A stretch of 34,006 bases of DNA from Deltaproteobacteria bacterium SG8_13 (lineage in GTDB: Bacteria; Desulfobacterota; Desulfobacteria; Desulfobacterales; SG8-13): positions 1 through 34,006 of the forward strand of contig LJNK01000034.1 in NCBI GenBank assembly GCA_001303025.1, read 5' to 3'. This document shows positions 1-6,643 of the stretch, piece by piece. Every line of letters begins with the position of its first letter. The first letter of the stretch is position 1. Below the pieces are notes generated by a model, which had not been told where the DNA came from, did no database searches, and saw nothing but the letters and a program-made list of their open reading frames with translations. A program made the translations under genes and the position numbers.

Positions 1-2345
1 TGGGAGGTCAGGGTGATGTTTTCCCCGTCTGCGTAGGAGCCGGCATAGCCGCCGTAAGAGCCCGTGGGGCTGGTGGTCCACGCGCTCAGGCCGCTGTTGG
101 CCCGGTTGGCGGCAAGGGTCCACTCGGCCCCGTCGCCGGCCGTGTTGGCTGTCCAGCCCGCATTTCCCGACTCGGCGTTGTCGGCAAAGATGATGCTGCC
201 GGGCAGCACGGCGTAGGCCAGCCAGTCCTGAGACGCGCCGCTGCCGGTTTGCTGCCACAAGGTGACGATGGGCACCTGGTCCGTCGGCACCAACTCAGTT
301 CCAATGTTGTCATATAGTGGGGGGAATTCGTTCGAGCCGCGCATAAAGCCGATGCCGTAGGTGTTCAGGTTCTGGTCCAGCCGGAAGGCGATGCCGGCGG
401 CGAAATACTTGGGAAAACCGTCCGGGGCGTTGCCTTCCTCGTTAAAGTCGCTCCAGCTTCCGGCTGTCAGCGGTTCGTCCAGGCCGATCTTGGCCTGGGC
501 ATCATAGCTCAAAAAGCGGCCGCCGAACCGGTGGGCCGAGGCGAAATTGACGTTGAGCTTGGTGGAGTTGGTGGCGATCAGGGCCGCCTTGGGAGACAGC
601 GGGTTGGAGGTGGACAGTCCGGTCACCTTCAGGGCGCTGTCGCCGCCAGCATCGCCAATGGCAAACGAGCCGTAAGTGGCGGCGGCCATGTTCTGGTCGT
701 CGTCAAACGGGTCGTAGTACTCCACCTTGAACGCCTTTTCCGGGTCGCCGGGCAGCGGGGTGTTGTAAACGATTTCACGGGTGGCCGCCAGGTCGCCCTG
801 GCCGACGGTGCCGGTGGTGCGCACCTGCAGATAGGGCTCCACGATCACGTCGGTGGCCGTTGTAACGGAAATGCTGAAGGTGCGGTCCGGGTCGTTGGCG
901 TCGGTGATGTCGGTCAGCACATTGCCGTTTCGCTTCTTATAGGCGTAGGTGACCCCGTCGATCCGGAACTTGCCGCTGATCTCGGGAAAAAAGAACCCGT
1001 AGGCCAGGGGCAGGGTGCCGTTTTTGCTCATCGTGGTGGAGGCGGCGGGCATTCCCACCGGTCTGATCACGGCGTTGTCGTAGACCGGCTCGACCAGCCC
1101 CGGGCTGAGGCTGTTGAAAATGCCGGATCCCTGATTGTAGGTAAAGTAGGAGTAGATGTTGCCGTTGATACTCAATTTTGCGGTGGAGCCCAGGGTCGGC
1201 ATGCTGAAGTCGGCCGGCTGGCCGCCGGAGAACTTGGACTGCAGCACGGAGGCGTTGAGGATGTGATCGCCGTTTACCGTCAGGTAATGGGGGTAGATTT
1301 CCACCTGGAACTGGCCGCCATCGCCGCTGATGTTGTAGGTTCGACTGTGCATCGATTCCAGGGCGGCGTTTTTTTCGTCCTCGGACCCGTAGCGTCCGTT
1401 CGCGTCTAAAGCATTCAAGTACTGGCTGGCAGCATACCGGAATCCGGACTCGGCCACATAGTAGGCCCGGGAGGTATTGTTGGAGGCAACCTGGCTGGTG
1501 GTGGATGTGGCGGTCATCGACACCATCCCGGCCGCCATAGCGGCAAAGACCAGCATGGTGACGATCAGACCCACCAGCACGTTACCGCGCTGCCCCGAGA
1601 TGCCGGCTGCCGCCTGCTGGGGGCGCAGTCGGCGCCGACGGACGCACCGCATTGCCGATGTGATCGCCGCAGCCAGCAGCAGTGCCGCCCACCAGGGGCT
1701 CCAGGAAGCTGCCACAGATGCAATGCGGCTGCCGGCGCTGCCGGGGACGGCAGAGGTGGTCACGAAGCAGCCGTATTCCCGCAGGGTCTGCGGCTCGGTG
1801 CTGTCGGGCGGGACCCCTCCGAAATTGTTGGTGTTGCGGGGGTGAATGGTGGTGGTGAAATTCACCGCGGTGGCAGAGCCCTCCCTGCGCTGCACGCCCA
1901 GGTTGACGGTAATGGCCGAAAGCAGGTCGATATCTTCTCCGAACGTCCAGGGCTGCGAGCCTTTGAAGTAGCTGACGGTAAAGGCCGCCACCTGGTCGGT
2001 TAAGATGTCCCCGGTGCTGCCCGACAGGTCCGATGCCGCAGCGCTGAGCCGGTGCAGCCGCAAGTTGCCGCCGGCCAGAGCAAAGGCCTGCCGACCGACT
2101 GGATTGTCGAAAATCACGTACGGGTCGGTCGTGTTGACCGCGGCAATGCCGGTGAGTTCCATCAACTCCCGGTGGATGCGGTTCATGGCCACCTGGCCCT
2201 TCTGGGCGATGTGGGCGTTCTCCTTGCTCTGCAGGTAGCCGCGGGTGCCGGTGACAATGCCCATCCCGGCGATTGCCGCCATGATGCCGACGATTACCAG
2301 GGACGCCACCACTTCTATCAGCGTGAAGCCTTTTTCACAGCTCAT
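1..2345 (-). CDS. Fused MshO/PilW-like + MshP/PilX-like (+ MshQ-like) pilus protein, 3' end outside window
   Basis: The reading frame is open from the ATG at 2345 to base 1, so at least 781 residues are seen and the stop is missing. Residues 1-30 form a class III prepilin leader and helix (CEKG then FTLIEVVASLVIVG). Residues 45-65 resemble PilW/MshO. GCFVTTSA at about 192-199, a hydrophobic stretch at 214-231 and an Arg cluster (RCVRRRR) follow. A second prepilin-like segment then begins at about 250 (GQRG then NVLVGLIVTMLVFAAMAAG), followed by YYVAESGFRYAASQYL as in PilX/MshP. The distal part is a long extracellular region with a beta-rich segment (FADNAESGNAGWT) resembling MAM/immune-inhibitor-A-like modules. 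Canonical msh loci have separate mshO, mshP and mshQ in this order. In-frame starts at 2381 and 2393 are alternatives, and ATG 1652 could give a separate MshP-like product. Role: minor pilin/tip or adhesin, inferred. Confidence 0.8.
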   Translation of the reverse strand, partial: MSCEKGFTLIEVVASLVIVGIMAAIAGMGIVTGTRGYLQSKENAHIAQKGQVAMNRIHRELMELTGIAAVNTTDPYVIFDNPVGRQAFALAGGNLRLHRLSAAASDLSGSTGDILTDQVAAFTVSYFKGSQPWTFGEDIDLLSAITVNLGVQRREGSATAVNFTTTIHPRNTNNFGGVPPDSTEPQTLREYGCFVTTSAVPGSAGSRIASVAASWSPWWAALLLAAAITSAMRCVRRRRLRPQQAAAGISGQRGNVLVGLIVTMLVFAAMAAGMVSMTATSTTSQVASNNTSRAYYVAESGFRYAASQYLNALDANGRYGSEDEKNAALESMHSRTYNISGDGGQFQVEIYPHYLTVNGDHILNASVLQSKFSGGQPADFSMPTLGSTAKLSINGNIYSYFTYNQGSGIFNSLSPGLVEPVYDNAVIRPVGMPAASTTMSKNGTLPLAYGFFFPEISGKFRIDGVTYAYKKRNGNVLTDITDANDPDRTFSISVTTATDVIVEPYLQVRTTGTVGQGDLAATREIVYNTPLPGDPEKAFKVEYYDPFDDDQNMAAATYGSFAIGDAGGDSALKVTGLSTSNPLSPKAALIATNSTKLNVNFASAHRFGGRFLSYDAQAKIGLDEPLTAGSWSDFNEEGNAPDGFPKYFAAGIAFRLDQNLNTYGIGFMRGSNEFPPLYDNIGTELVPTDQVPIVTLWQQTGSGASQDWLAYAVLPGSIIFADNAESGNAGWTANTAGDGAEWTLAANRANSGLSAWTTSPTGSYGGYAGSYADGENITLTS

Positions 2346-2449
2346 ACCGGCCTCGGTTTCGTTTGTTGGTTCGTTGTTCATTGCGCCTTGCATTTCGGTG
2401 CGCTGGCGTCGGGCGAAGGGGATCACCGCCCGGCAACCGTGTTTGCGTC

Positions 2450-2887
2450 TTATTTGGTAAACAGCGCCGTGACCACCCGGTTGTTGTGCGTCACGGTGAC
2501 TTTCAGCACGTTAGGGTCCGGTGACGGATCCGGCTCTTCGTCGCCCGTGGAGGCGTTAAAACGGATCCAGTTCGTTGCGACACTGTAGTCGCCGAAATAC
2601 GGGTCGTTTGTGCTGATGTTGCCGTTTATCACGTGGGTCCGAAAATCCTGCAGCGGTGTCGGCGACAGCAGCAACTGCCGCTTGTAATCGGAATTCATCT
2701 TTTCGATGATCTGGTTCGCCCCCAGGCTGTTTTGGGCCATGAAGACCGGCTCGTAGCTCTTCTGCACATTGGTGCCCATAAATTCCATCAGGATGCCGCC
2801 CAAAATCGAGGCGACGATCAGGGTGACGACCACCTCCAGGATGGTAAAACCGGTATTATTTCTGATGAACCCTGCGGCTTTTTTCAT
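2450..2887 (-). CDS. MshD-like minor prepilin
   Basis: This 145-residue protein starts with a short basic leader and the class III prepilin site NNTG then FTILEVVVTLIVASILGGILM, with Glu at mature position 5. The remainder is a short soluble domain ending in VVTALFTK, with no disulfide pair. Its ATG overlaps the stop of the upstream MshC/GspH-like gene (ATGA), so the two are translationally coupled. An AGGA lies 9 bases before the ATG. By position it matches mshD/gspI-J type minor pilins of MSHA loci. The exact minor-pilin class cannot be fixed by eye. Confidence 0.85.
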   Translation of the reverse strand: MKKAAGFIRNNTGFTILEVVVTLIVASILGGILMEFMGTNVQKSYEPVFMAQNSLGANQIIEKMNSDYKRQLLLSPTPLQDFRTHVINGNISTNDPYFGDYSVATNWIRFNASTGDEEPDPSPDPNVLKVTVTHNNRVVTALFTK

Positions 2888-3387
2888 GGGATGAATCCTG
2901 TGTTTTGAGTGATGGTAATGGTTTCGGTCACACCGCTTTTGAGCAGGGTGATGGTCTGGTCCGCCCCCAGATCGCTCAGTGCTGTGCCGGCGGCGGCCGG
3001 CTCGCCGGTCTCAGTTGTGTAATAGGGAATTCCCCGGGAATCGAAGCTGTAGGTGCCGGCGGTGATGGTGATGCCTTCCGGGGCCAGGCTGACCGTGCTG
3101 CTGTTTTCCCCGGGCAGCTTGACAATGGTTACGGTGGGGTCCTGGTACTGAAACAGCCAGTATATGTCGCCGGCAGGGTTGGTGCGAATGCCCCAGGGGA
3201 CGTTGGAATTCAGCGCCCGTGACTGGGCATGCCGCAGATGGGTTTTCAACACCTCGGTTTGAATGCTCAGATCGGTTCGGGGGTTGAGCCCGCGGCTGAT
3301 GGAAAAAGCGGTGATAATGCTCATCACGATTAGCACCACCACGATTTCGAGGATGGTGAAGCCCGATTCTCTGCGGATGCACATCAT
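2884..3387 (-). CDS. GspH/MshC-like minor prepilin
   Basis: The start is placed at the ATG ATG pair at 3387; the frame is open further upstream but that part overlaps the preceding gene. The 167-residue product begins MMCIRRESG then FTILEIVVVLIVMSIITAF, a class III prepilin signal with Glu5. The following helix (LRHAQSRALNSNVPWGI) and the C-terminal SFDSRGIPY and the final TGFIP strand match the GspH fold, in which a core beta-sheet domain follows the N-terminal helix. It precedes and overlaps the MshD-like gene. Likely a minor pilin that primes pilus assembly in the inner membrane. Confidence 0.87.
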   Translation of the reverse strand: MMCIRRESGFTILEIVVVLIVMSIITAFSISRGLNPRTDLSIQTEVLKTHLRHAQSRALNSNVPWGIRTNPAGDIYWLFQYQDPTVTIVKLPGENSSTVSLAPEGITITAGTYSFDSRGIPYYTTETGEPAAAGTALSDLGADQTITLLKSGVTETITITQNTGFIP

Positions 3388-3446
3388 GCGGTGTTCTCCT
3401 CCGGTTCTTCCGGCGACGGGCACGGGTGCCATTGCCGGCAGTCGGT

Positions 3447-4115
3447 TCAGCCGGCAGCTGCCCGGCGGTGGTAGCGCTGCAGTGAGGCCGCCAGGAACAG
3501 TCCCAGCAGGACCGGGGCGGCGGTGAAGCAGAGCAGGCCGATCGGTGTGAACGGGCCGGTGTTCTCCAGGCTGATCCATATTCCGTTGAAAACGGAAAAT
3601 CCGATATAAGCGATCGTGCCGAGTCTTGCCAGGCGCAAGGCAAACCCGCCGGCCACCAGCAGCAACAGCAGCCCGAGTGTGCCGAGCACCCCGGCGGTGA
3701 GCATGGCCACCTGCGGCTGCAGCCGGAGCCATCCGGCCGTTTCCGGCAGCGGTTCCAGGTTTTGGATGCCCAGAAAGAAGATTACCCCCAGCAGGAAGTA
3801 GAAAAAACCGGCCAGCAGGAAACAAAGGGCGATGTCCGACAGGCTCGGGGTTTCGGTGAGGTAGCGCAGCAGCGATGCCGTGCGTTTTTTCAACTGCCGG
3901 GCGGCAGTGGCGGCATCGGTCATTTCGGACTGCACCTCGGATATACCGGCCATCACTCGCAGGGTAAAGTCCGCCGCGGGCTCGGCGGCTGGCTCGGCTC
4001 GCAACTGCTCGATGACCCGCCCAAACGCCTGTTGGGCCTCGAAATTCGGCAGTGCGTCGGCCGGCTCTTCGGCTTCGGCCGGCGGGTGCCGCTGTCGACT
4101 GTCATTTTCGTCCAT
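3447..4115 (-). CDS. Four-TM membrane protein, candidate anti-sigma factor
   Basis: The 222-residue protein has an acidic, Pro/Ala-rich N-terminal cytoplasmic part (about 1-95) followed by four hydrophobic segments at about 97-120, 135-158, 165-185 and 190-210. Its ATG lies inside the end of the ECF sigma gene with a 14-base overlap, the arrangement usual for a sigma/anti-sigma pair. The N-terminal region has no HxxxCxxC zinc-binding motif, so it is not a classical ZAS-type anti-sigma. No enzyme motif is visible. The function as anti-sigma is an inference from gene order, overlap and topology. Confidence 0.8.
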   Translation of the reverse strand: MDENDSRQRHPPAEAEEPADALPNFEAQQAFGRVIEQLRAEPAAEPAADFTLRVMAGISEVQSEMTDAATAARQLKKRTASLLRYLTETPSLSDIALCFLLAGFFYFLLGVIFFLGIQNLEPLPETAGWLRLQPQVAMLTAGVLGTLGLLLLLVAGGFALRLARLGTIAYIGFSVFNGIWISLENTGPFTPIGLLCFTAAPVLLGLFLAASLQRYHRRAAAG

Positions 4116-4725
4116 TATCGGGCTCTTTCACCGGTTTTTCGGGTGGATCGTTATCTGCGTTCCGCAGGAGCATTTCATCGAGCATAGTGGAAAGGCGCTG
4201 TATCCCCCGATATACCCTCATCTTGGCCGTGCTGACCGGCACCGCGCAAACGGCGGCAATGTCGTCAAACGACAAATCCTGATAGTAGCGCAGCACCACG
4301 GCTTCGCGTTGCTCGATCGAAAGTCTCTGCAGCGCACCGGCGATTTGACTCCTTTGCTGTTTGTCCTCCAGCTGCCTCTGCGGGTCGCTGTCGGGCCCGG
4401 CCGGCAGGTCCTGCGCACCGGCAGCCCAGCGGGCCGGCAGGACAGGAGGATTTTTTTTCAAGTGGTTGCGAACCGTGTTGACGGCAATGGTGAACAGCCA
4501 GGGGAAAAACCGCCCATCGGGCTTGAATCGCTTCAGCCCGAGGTAGGCTTTCAGGAAGGTCTCCTGGGCCAGGTCTTCTGCATCTTGGCGGCTTGCCGTC
4601 ATTCGCAGCGCCAGATTGAACACCGGGCCCTTGTAGCTGTCCACCAGCCGGGCGAACGCCTGGGTATGGCCCTGCCATACCTGCCGGATGATCCGTCTGT
4701 CGCTTCTGTCCTGTTCACTGTCCAT
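4102..4725 (-). CDS. ECF-type RNA polymerase sigma factor
   Basis: The start is placed at the ATG at 4725 (MDSEQDRSDRRIIRQVW); sequence upstream in frame is Cys/Arg rich and not sigma-like. The 207-residue protein has the two ECF domains: sigma region 2 at about 10-85 (AFARLVDSYKGPVFNLALR, DAEDLAQETFLKAY, FFPWLFTIAVN) and region 4 at about 130-190 (LSIEQREAVVLRYYQDLSFD, then VPVSTAKMRVYRG as the recognition helix). It overlaps the downstream candidate anti-sigma gene by 14 bases. Its position between two groups of prepilin genes suggests that it controls part of the pilus set or responds to pilus assembly, which is inferred. Confidence 0.93.
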   Translation of the reverse strand: MDSEQDRSDRRIIRQVWQGHTQAFARLVDSYKGPVFNLALRMTASRQDAEDLAQETFLKAYLGLKRFKPDGRFFPWLFTIAVNTVRNHLKKNPPVLPARWAAGAQDLPAGPDSDPQRQLEDKQQRSQIAGALQRLSIEQREAVVLRYYQDLSFDDIAAVCAVPVSTAKMRVYRGIQRLSTMLDEMLLRNADNDPPEKPVKEPDNGRK

Positions 4726-4753
4726 ATACAATTTTCGGCGGGAAAAAGTCACA

Positions 4754-4768
4754 GTGCGGATGCCGCAC
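4754..4768. repeat. Tight inverted repeat GTGCGG-ATG-CCGCAC
   Basis: A perfect 6-bp stem with a 3-base loop lies 29 bases upstream of the ECF sigma start codon and 120 bases after the third prepilin. It could be a hairpin in the transcript or an operator for the sigma unit. There is no T-run, so it is not a classic terminator. Confidence 0.45.
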
Positions 4769-4887
4769 CGGCTGCGGCTGCAGCAGGGTGGAGAGAAACA
4801 GAAAGCATACCGCTGAAACACGGGGCGCGGCAGGTTGGACCGCAGGGGCGGGAAAACAGAGCGGCTGGCGGCTGCCCGCAGAAAATC

Positions 4888-5283
4888 CTACATCCGCCAC
4901 TTGGCAGGGGTGGTCTGGTTGGAGGAATTCCGGGTCAGCGCTGCGGACTGACCGGCGAAGATGAGGGTGCCGCCGGTGCCGGACGGAGCTACGCTCCAGC
5001 TGTATTCGGGCCCGAGAAAGGTGTCCAGCGCCATGCTCGTCCACACGGTGCCGTCGTTCTGGTAGCCTCCGGCCGAAAACATGTGATTGGTCCATGTCAG
5101 GGTCTCCCGGCTGTTGAGTTCGGTGACGCCCGCCTGGATAGCCTTCAAATTGGCCGTAGCTTCGATGTAGATGTATTTATTGACGGCCACGGAGGCCAGA
5201 ACACCGATGATGACCAGTACGGCCATGATTTCGATCAAGGTAAACCCGTTCTGGCAACTAGTTCCCGAATTCCGCTTCTGCAT
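4888..5283 (-). CDS. Type IV prepilin, third paralogue of a triplet
   Basis: The ATG at 5283 (MQKRNSGTSCQNG then FTLIEIMAVLVIIGVLA) has an AAGG 9 bases upstream; an ATG at 5292 is closer to that motif and less likely. The 131-residue protein shares with the two upstream prepilins the elements ELNSRETLTWTN, YSW, a late F-x-G and a C-terminal PAKW. Glu5 is present, but the usual Pro22 of the mature helix is Asn (VAVNKY against VAVPKY/VAVPRY). It resembles GspG/MshA-type pilins. It may be a minor subunit or a diverged copy. Confidence 0.85.
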   Translation of the reverse strand: MQKRNSGTSCQNGFTLIEIMAVLVIIGVLASVAVNKYIYIEATANLKAIQAGVTELNSRETLTWTNHMFSAGGYQNDGTVWTSMALDTFLGPEYSWSVAPSGTGGTLIFAGQSAALTRNSSNQTTPAKWRM

Positions 5284-5348
5284 TTCCCGCATCCTTAGTC
5301 GAGTCGGTGAAAAGATGTGTTCCCGGCCGTTACGCTCCACAACTCATG

Positions 5349-5753
5349 CTACCTGCGATCCCACCTGGCAGGGTTGTCTGCACTGGAGTCGGTTCTGTCC
5401 AGATCGATCTCCTTGGTACCCTGAAACACCAGGGTGCCCCCTCCGCCGGCGCCCCTGTTCGGTCCAGCGCTCCAACCGTAATCGGATCCGAGGTAGTAGT
5501 CGATCGATGTAAAAACATCGTTGTCCGATCCGTAGGCTCCGGCGACCCTCAGGTTGGCCCAGGTCAGGGCTTCGCGACCGTTTAGCTCCGATACACCGGA
5601 ACTGACGGCGCGTTCCTTGGCATTTTCGTCCAGGTCGATATATTTGGGCACAGCTATGGCTGCGATCGTGCTGATGATCACCAGAACGGCTATAATTTCG
5701 ATCAGCGTAAAGCCGGTGCGATCCGATAGAAGGTGATGCGGTGATGGTTCCAT
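5349..5753 (-). CDS. Type IV prepilin, second paralogue of a triplet
   Basis: The start is placed at ATG 5753 (MEPSPHHLLSDRTG then FTLIEIIAVLVIISTIAAIAV). The 134-residue product has Glu5 and Pro22 (VAVPKY), the shared ELNGREALTWAN block, YGWSAG and PARWDRR at the end. It is a paralogue of its two neighbours, and the three sit in tandem with 66-185-base gaps. No strong ribosome site is seen. It is a structural or minor pilin of the MSHA-like apparatus, processed by a prepilin peptidase not present in this window. Confidence 0.85.
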   Translation of the reverse strand: MEPSPHHLLSDRTGFTLIEIIAVLVIISTIAAIAVPKYIDLDENAKERAVSSGVSELNGREALTWANLRVAGAYGSDNDVFTSIDYYLGSDYGWSAGPNRGAGGGGTLVFQGTKEIDLDRTDSSADNPARWDRR

Positions 5754-5889
5754 GATCGACCACAACCGCCCCGGCCAAAGCCCCTGATGGGGGCCGTGTC
5801 CGGGGCGACAACGCATGGCGAACGGTTGCCCGGGTGAGCCCGTGTCGGCCGGCCGCAGAAAAGGCAGCAGGAATCCCGCTGCCCTCAGG

Positions 5890-5938
5890 CCCGGCCCGTC
5901 GCCGACAGCCGGGTGCTGCAGGAAAGGCGCTGCAGCAC
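5890..5938 (-). terminator. Double hairpin just after the first prepilin
   Basis: GTGCTGCAG / CTGCAGCAC (5913-5921 and 5930-5938) is a perfect 9-bp stem with an 8-base loop. It touches the stop codon of the first prepilin. A second stem, CCCGGC / GCCGGG (5890-5895 and 5908-5913), follows in the direction of transcription. There is no U-tract, so it is better read as an mRNA-stabilising or attenuating structure than as a full terminator. Confidence 0.55.
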
Positions 5939-6372
5939 TAGAACGGGCCGGTCCAGGTTGCGGGACTGTCCAGGGTCGCTCCTGTTCGGGTCAGGGTAAC
6001 GTAATCGCCGCCCTGGAATCTCAGGTCGCTGTCGCCGGTTTGTTGCGGATCTCCGGCGCCGGAGTCCCATTCGTATTCTTCGCCGAGGTCATAGCCCGGC
6101 GGTGTCGCCGTGGTCAGCTCCGTCCAAACCCGGCTATCCATCTGGGCAGGGCTGGTCGGCGCATTCGGCTCGATCTTCACGTTGGCCCACATCAGATTCT
6201 CGCGACCGTTCAATTCTGATATGGCGGCATCGATCGCACGCTTTTTGGCATTGGCTTCCAGGTTGATGTAACGGGGCACCGCTACAGCTGCCAGGATGCC
6301 GAGGATGATCAACACGGCGATGATTTCAACCAGCGTGAAACCCTCCTGGTTTTTCAAATGTTTCAGTTTCAT
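5938..6372 (-). CDS. Type IV prepilin, probable major pilin (MshA-like)
   Basis: The ATG at 6372 (MKLKHLKNQEG then FTLVEIIAVLIILGILAAVAV) is fixed by an AAAGGAG 9 bases upstream, the best ribosome site in the pilin set. The 144-residue product has Glu5, Pro22 (VAVPRY), ELNGRENLMWAN, and a C-terminal domain ending in PATWTGPF. It is the first gene behind the sigma-54 promoter at 6487-6501, and its stop codon abuts a stable hairpin. Both features suit a highly expressed major subunit. Assignment as the major pilin is inferred from these signals. Confidence 0.9.
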   Translation of the reverse strand: MKLKHLKNQEGFTLVEIIAVLIILGILAAVAVPRYINLEANAKKRAIDAAISELNGRENLMWANVKIEPNAPTSPAQMDSRVWTELTTATPPGYDLGEEYEWDSGAGDPQQTGDSDLRFQGGDYVTLTRTGATLDSPATWTGPF

Positions 6373-6381
6373 TGTGATACG

Positions 6382-6388
6382 CTCCTTT
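6382..6388 (-). promoter_or_regulatory. Strong ribosome binding site of first prepilin
   Basis: AAAGGAG on the minus strand, 9 bases before the ATG at 6372. It decides the start of the prepilin against upstream in-frame ATGs. Confidence 0.75.
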
Positions 6389-6486
6389 CCGGTTTTCATT
6401 GCCAGATTTGCTCCCAGCAGAGGTGCCGGCATTTGTTTCCGCCCCGATTCGCCGGAAACCCTCTCCTGCTCTGGCTACCTGTCGAT

Positions 6487-6501
6487 GCATATATTATGCC
6501 A
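6487..6501 (-). promoter_or_regulatory. Sigma-54 (-24/-12) promoter of the pilin triplet
   Basis: The minus strand reads TGGCATAATATATGC: GG and GC are separated by exactly 10 bases, close to the consensus TGGCAC-N5-TTGC. The transcription start would fall near 6475, about 100 bases before the prepilin ATG. The gene directly upstream (6644-8008) encodes a sigma-54 activator. A 6-bp inverted repeat CTTCTG / CAGAAG at 6587-6608, centred about 120 bases upstream of the start, is a candidate activator site. Confidence 0.75.
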
Positions 6502-6528
6502 GATATTGAAAGAAAATGCAATATCTGG
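6499..6528. repeat. Perfect inverted repeat at the -24 element
   Basis: CCAGATATTG (6499-6508), a 10-base spacer, then CAATATCTGG (6519-6528). One arm shares the CCA/TGG of the sigma-54 -24 box, so a protein bound here would compete with the polymerase. It is a candidate repressor operator. Confidence 0.6.
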
Positions 6529-6643
6529 CGAGTTGGAAGAAAACGCTTTGTTTCCAGGGAGTTAGTTTTGACCCTTTCTGTGGCTGCTTCTGGGTCTGTT
6601 CTCAGAAGGATTCAAAAATAACAAAAAATGTAGAAAACAAATT

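Noticed and set aside
531-1409. Long plus-strand frame of 292 codons opposite the pilus gene
   Set aside because: It is the exact antisense of the fused MshO/MshP frame, with Gly/Val-rich low-information sequence and no ribosome site or family match.
4726-4770. Possible sigma-54 promoter before the ECF sigma gene
   Set aside because: GG and GC are correctly spaced on the minus strand but the surrounding bases (CGGTGC and CCGC) match the consensus poorly, and the match is explained by the GTGCGG/CCGCAC repeat.
3880-5298. Plus-strand frame of 472 codons
   Set aside because: It runs antisense across the sigma, anti-sigma and a pilin gene, all clear families on the minus strand; GC-rich DNA produces such shadows.
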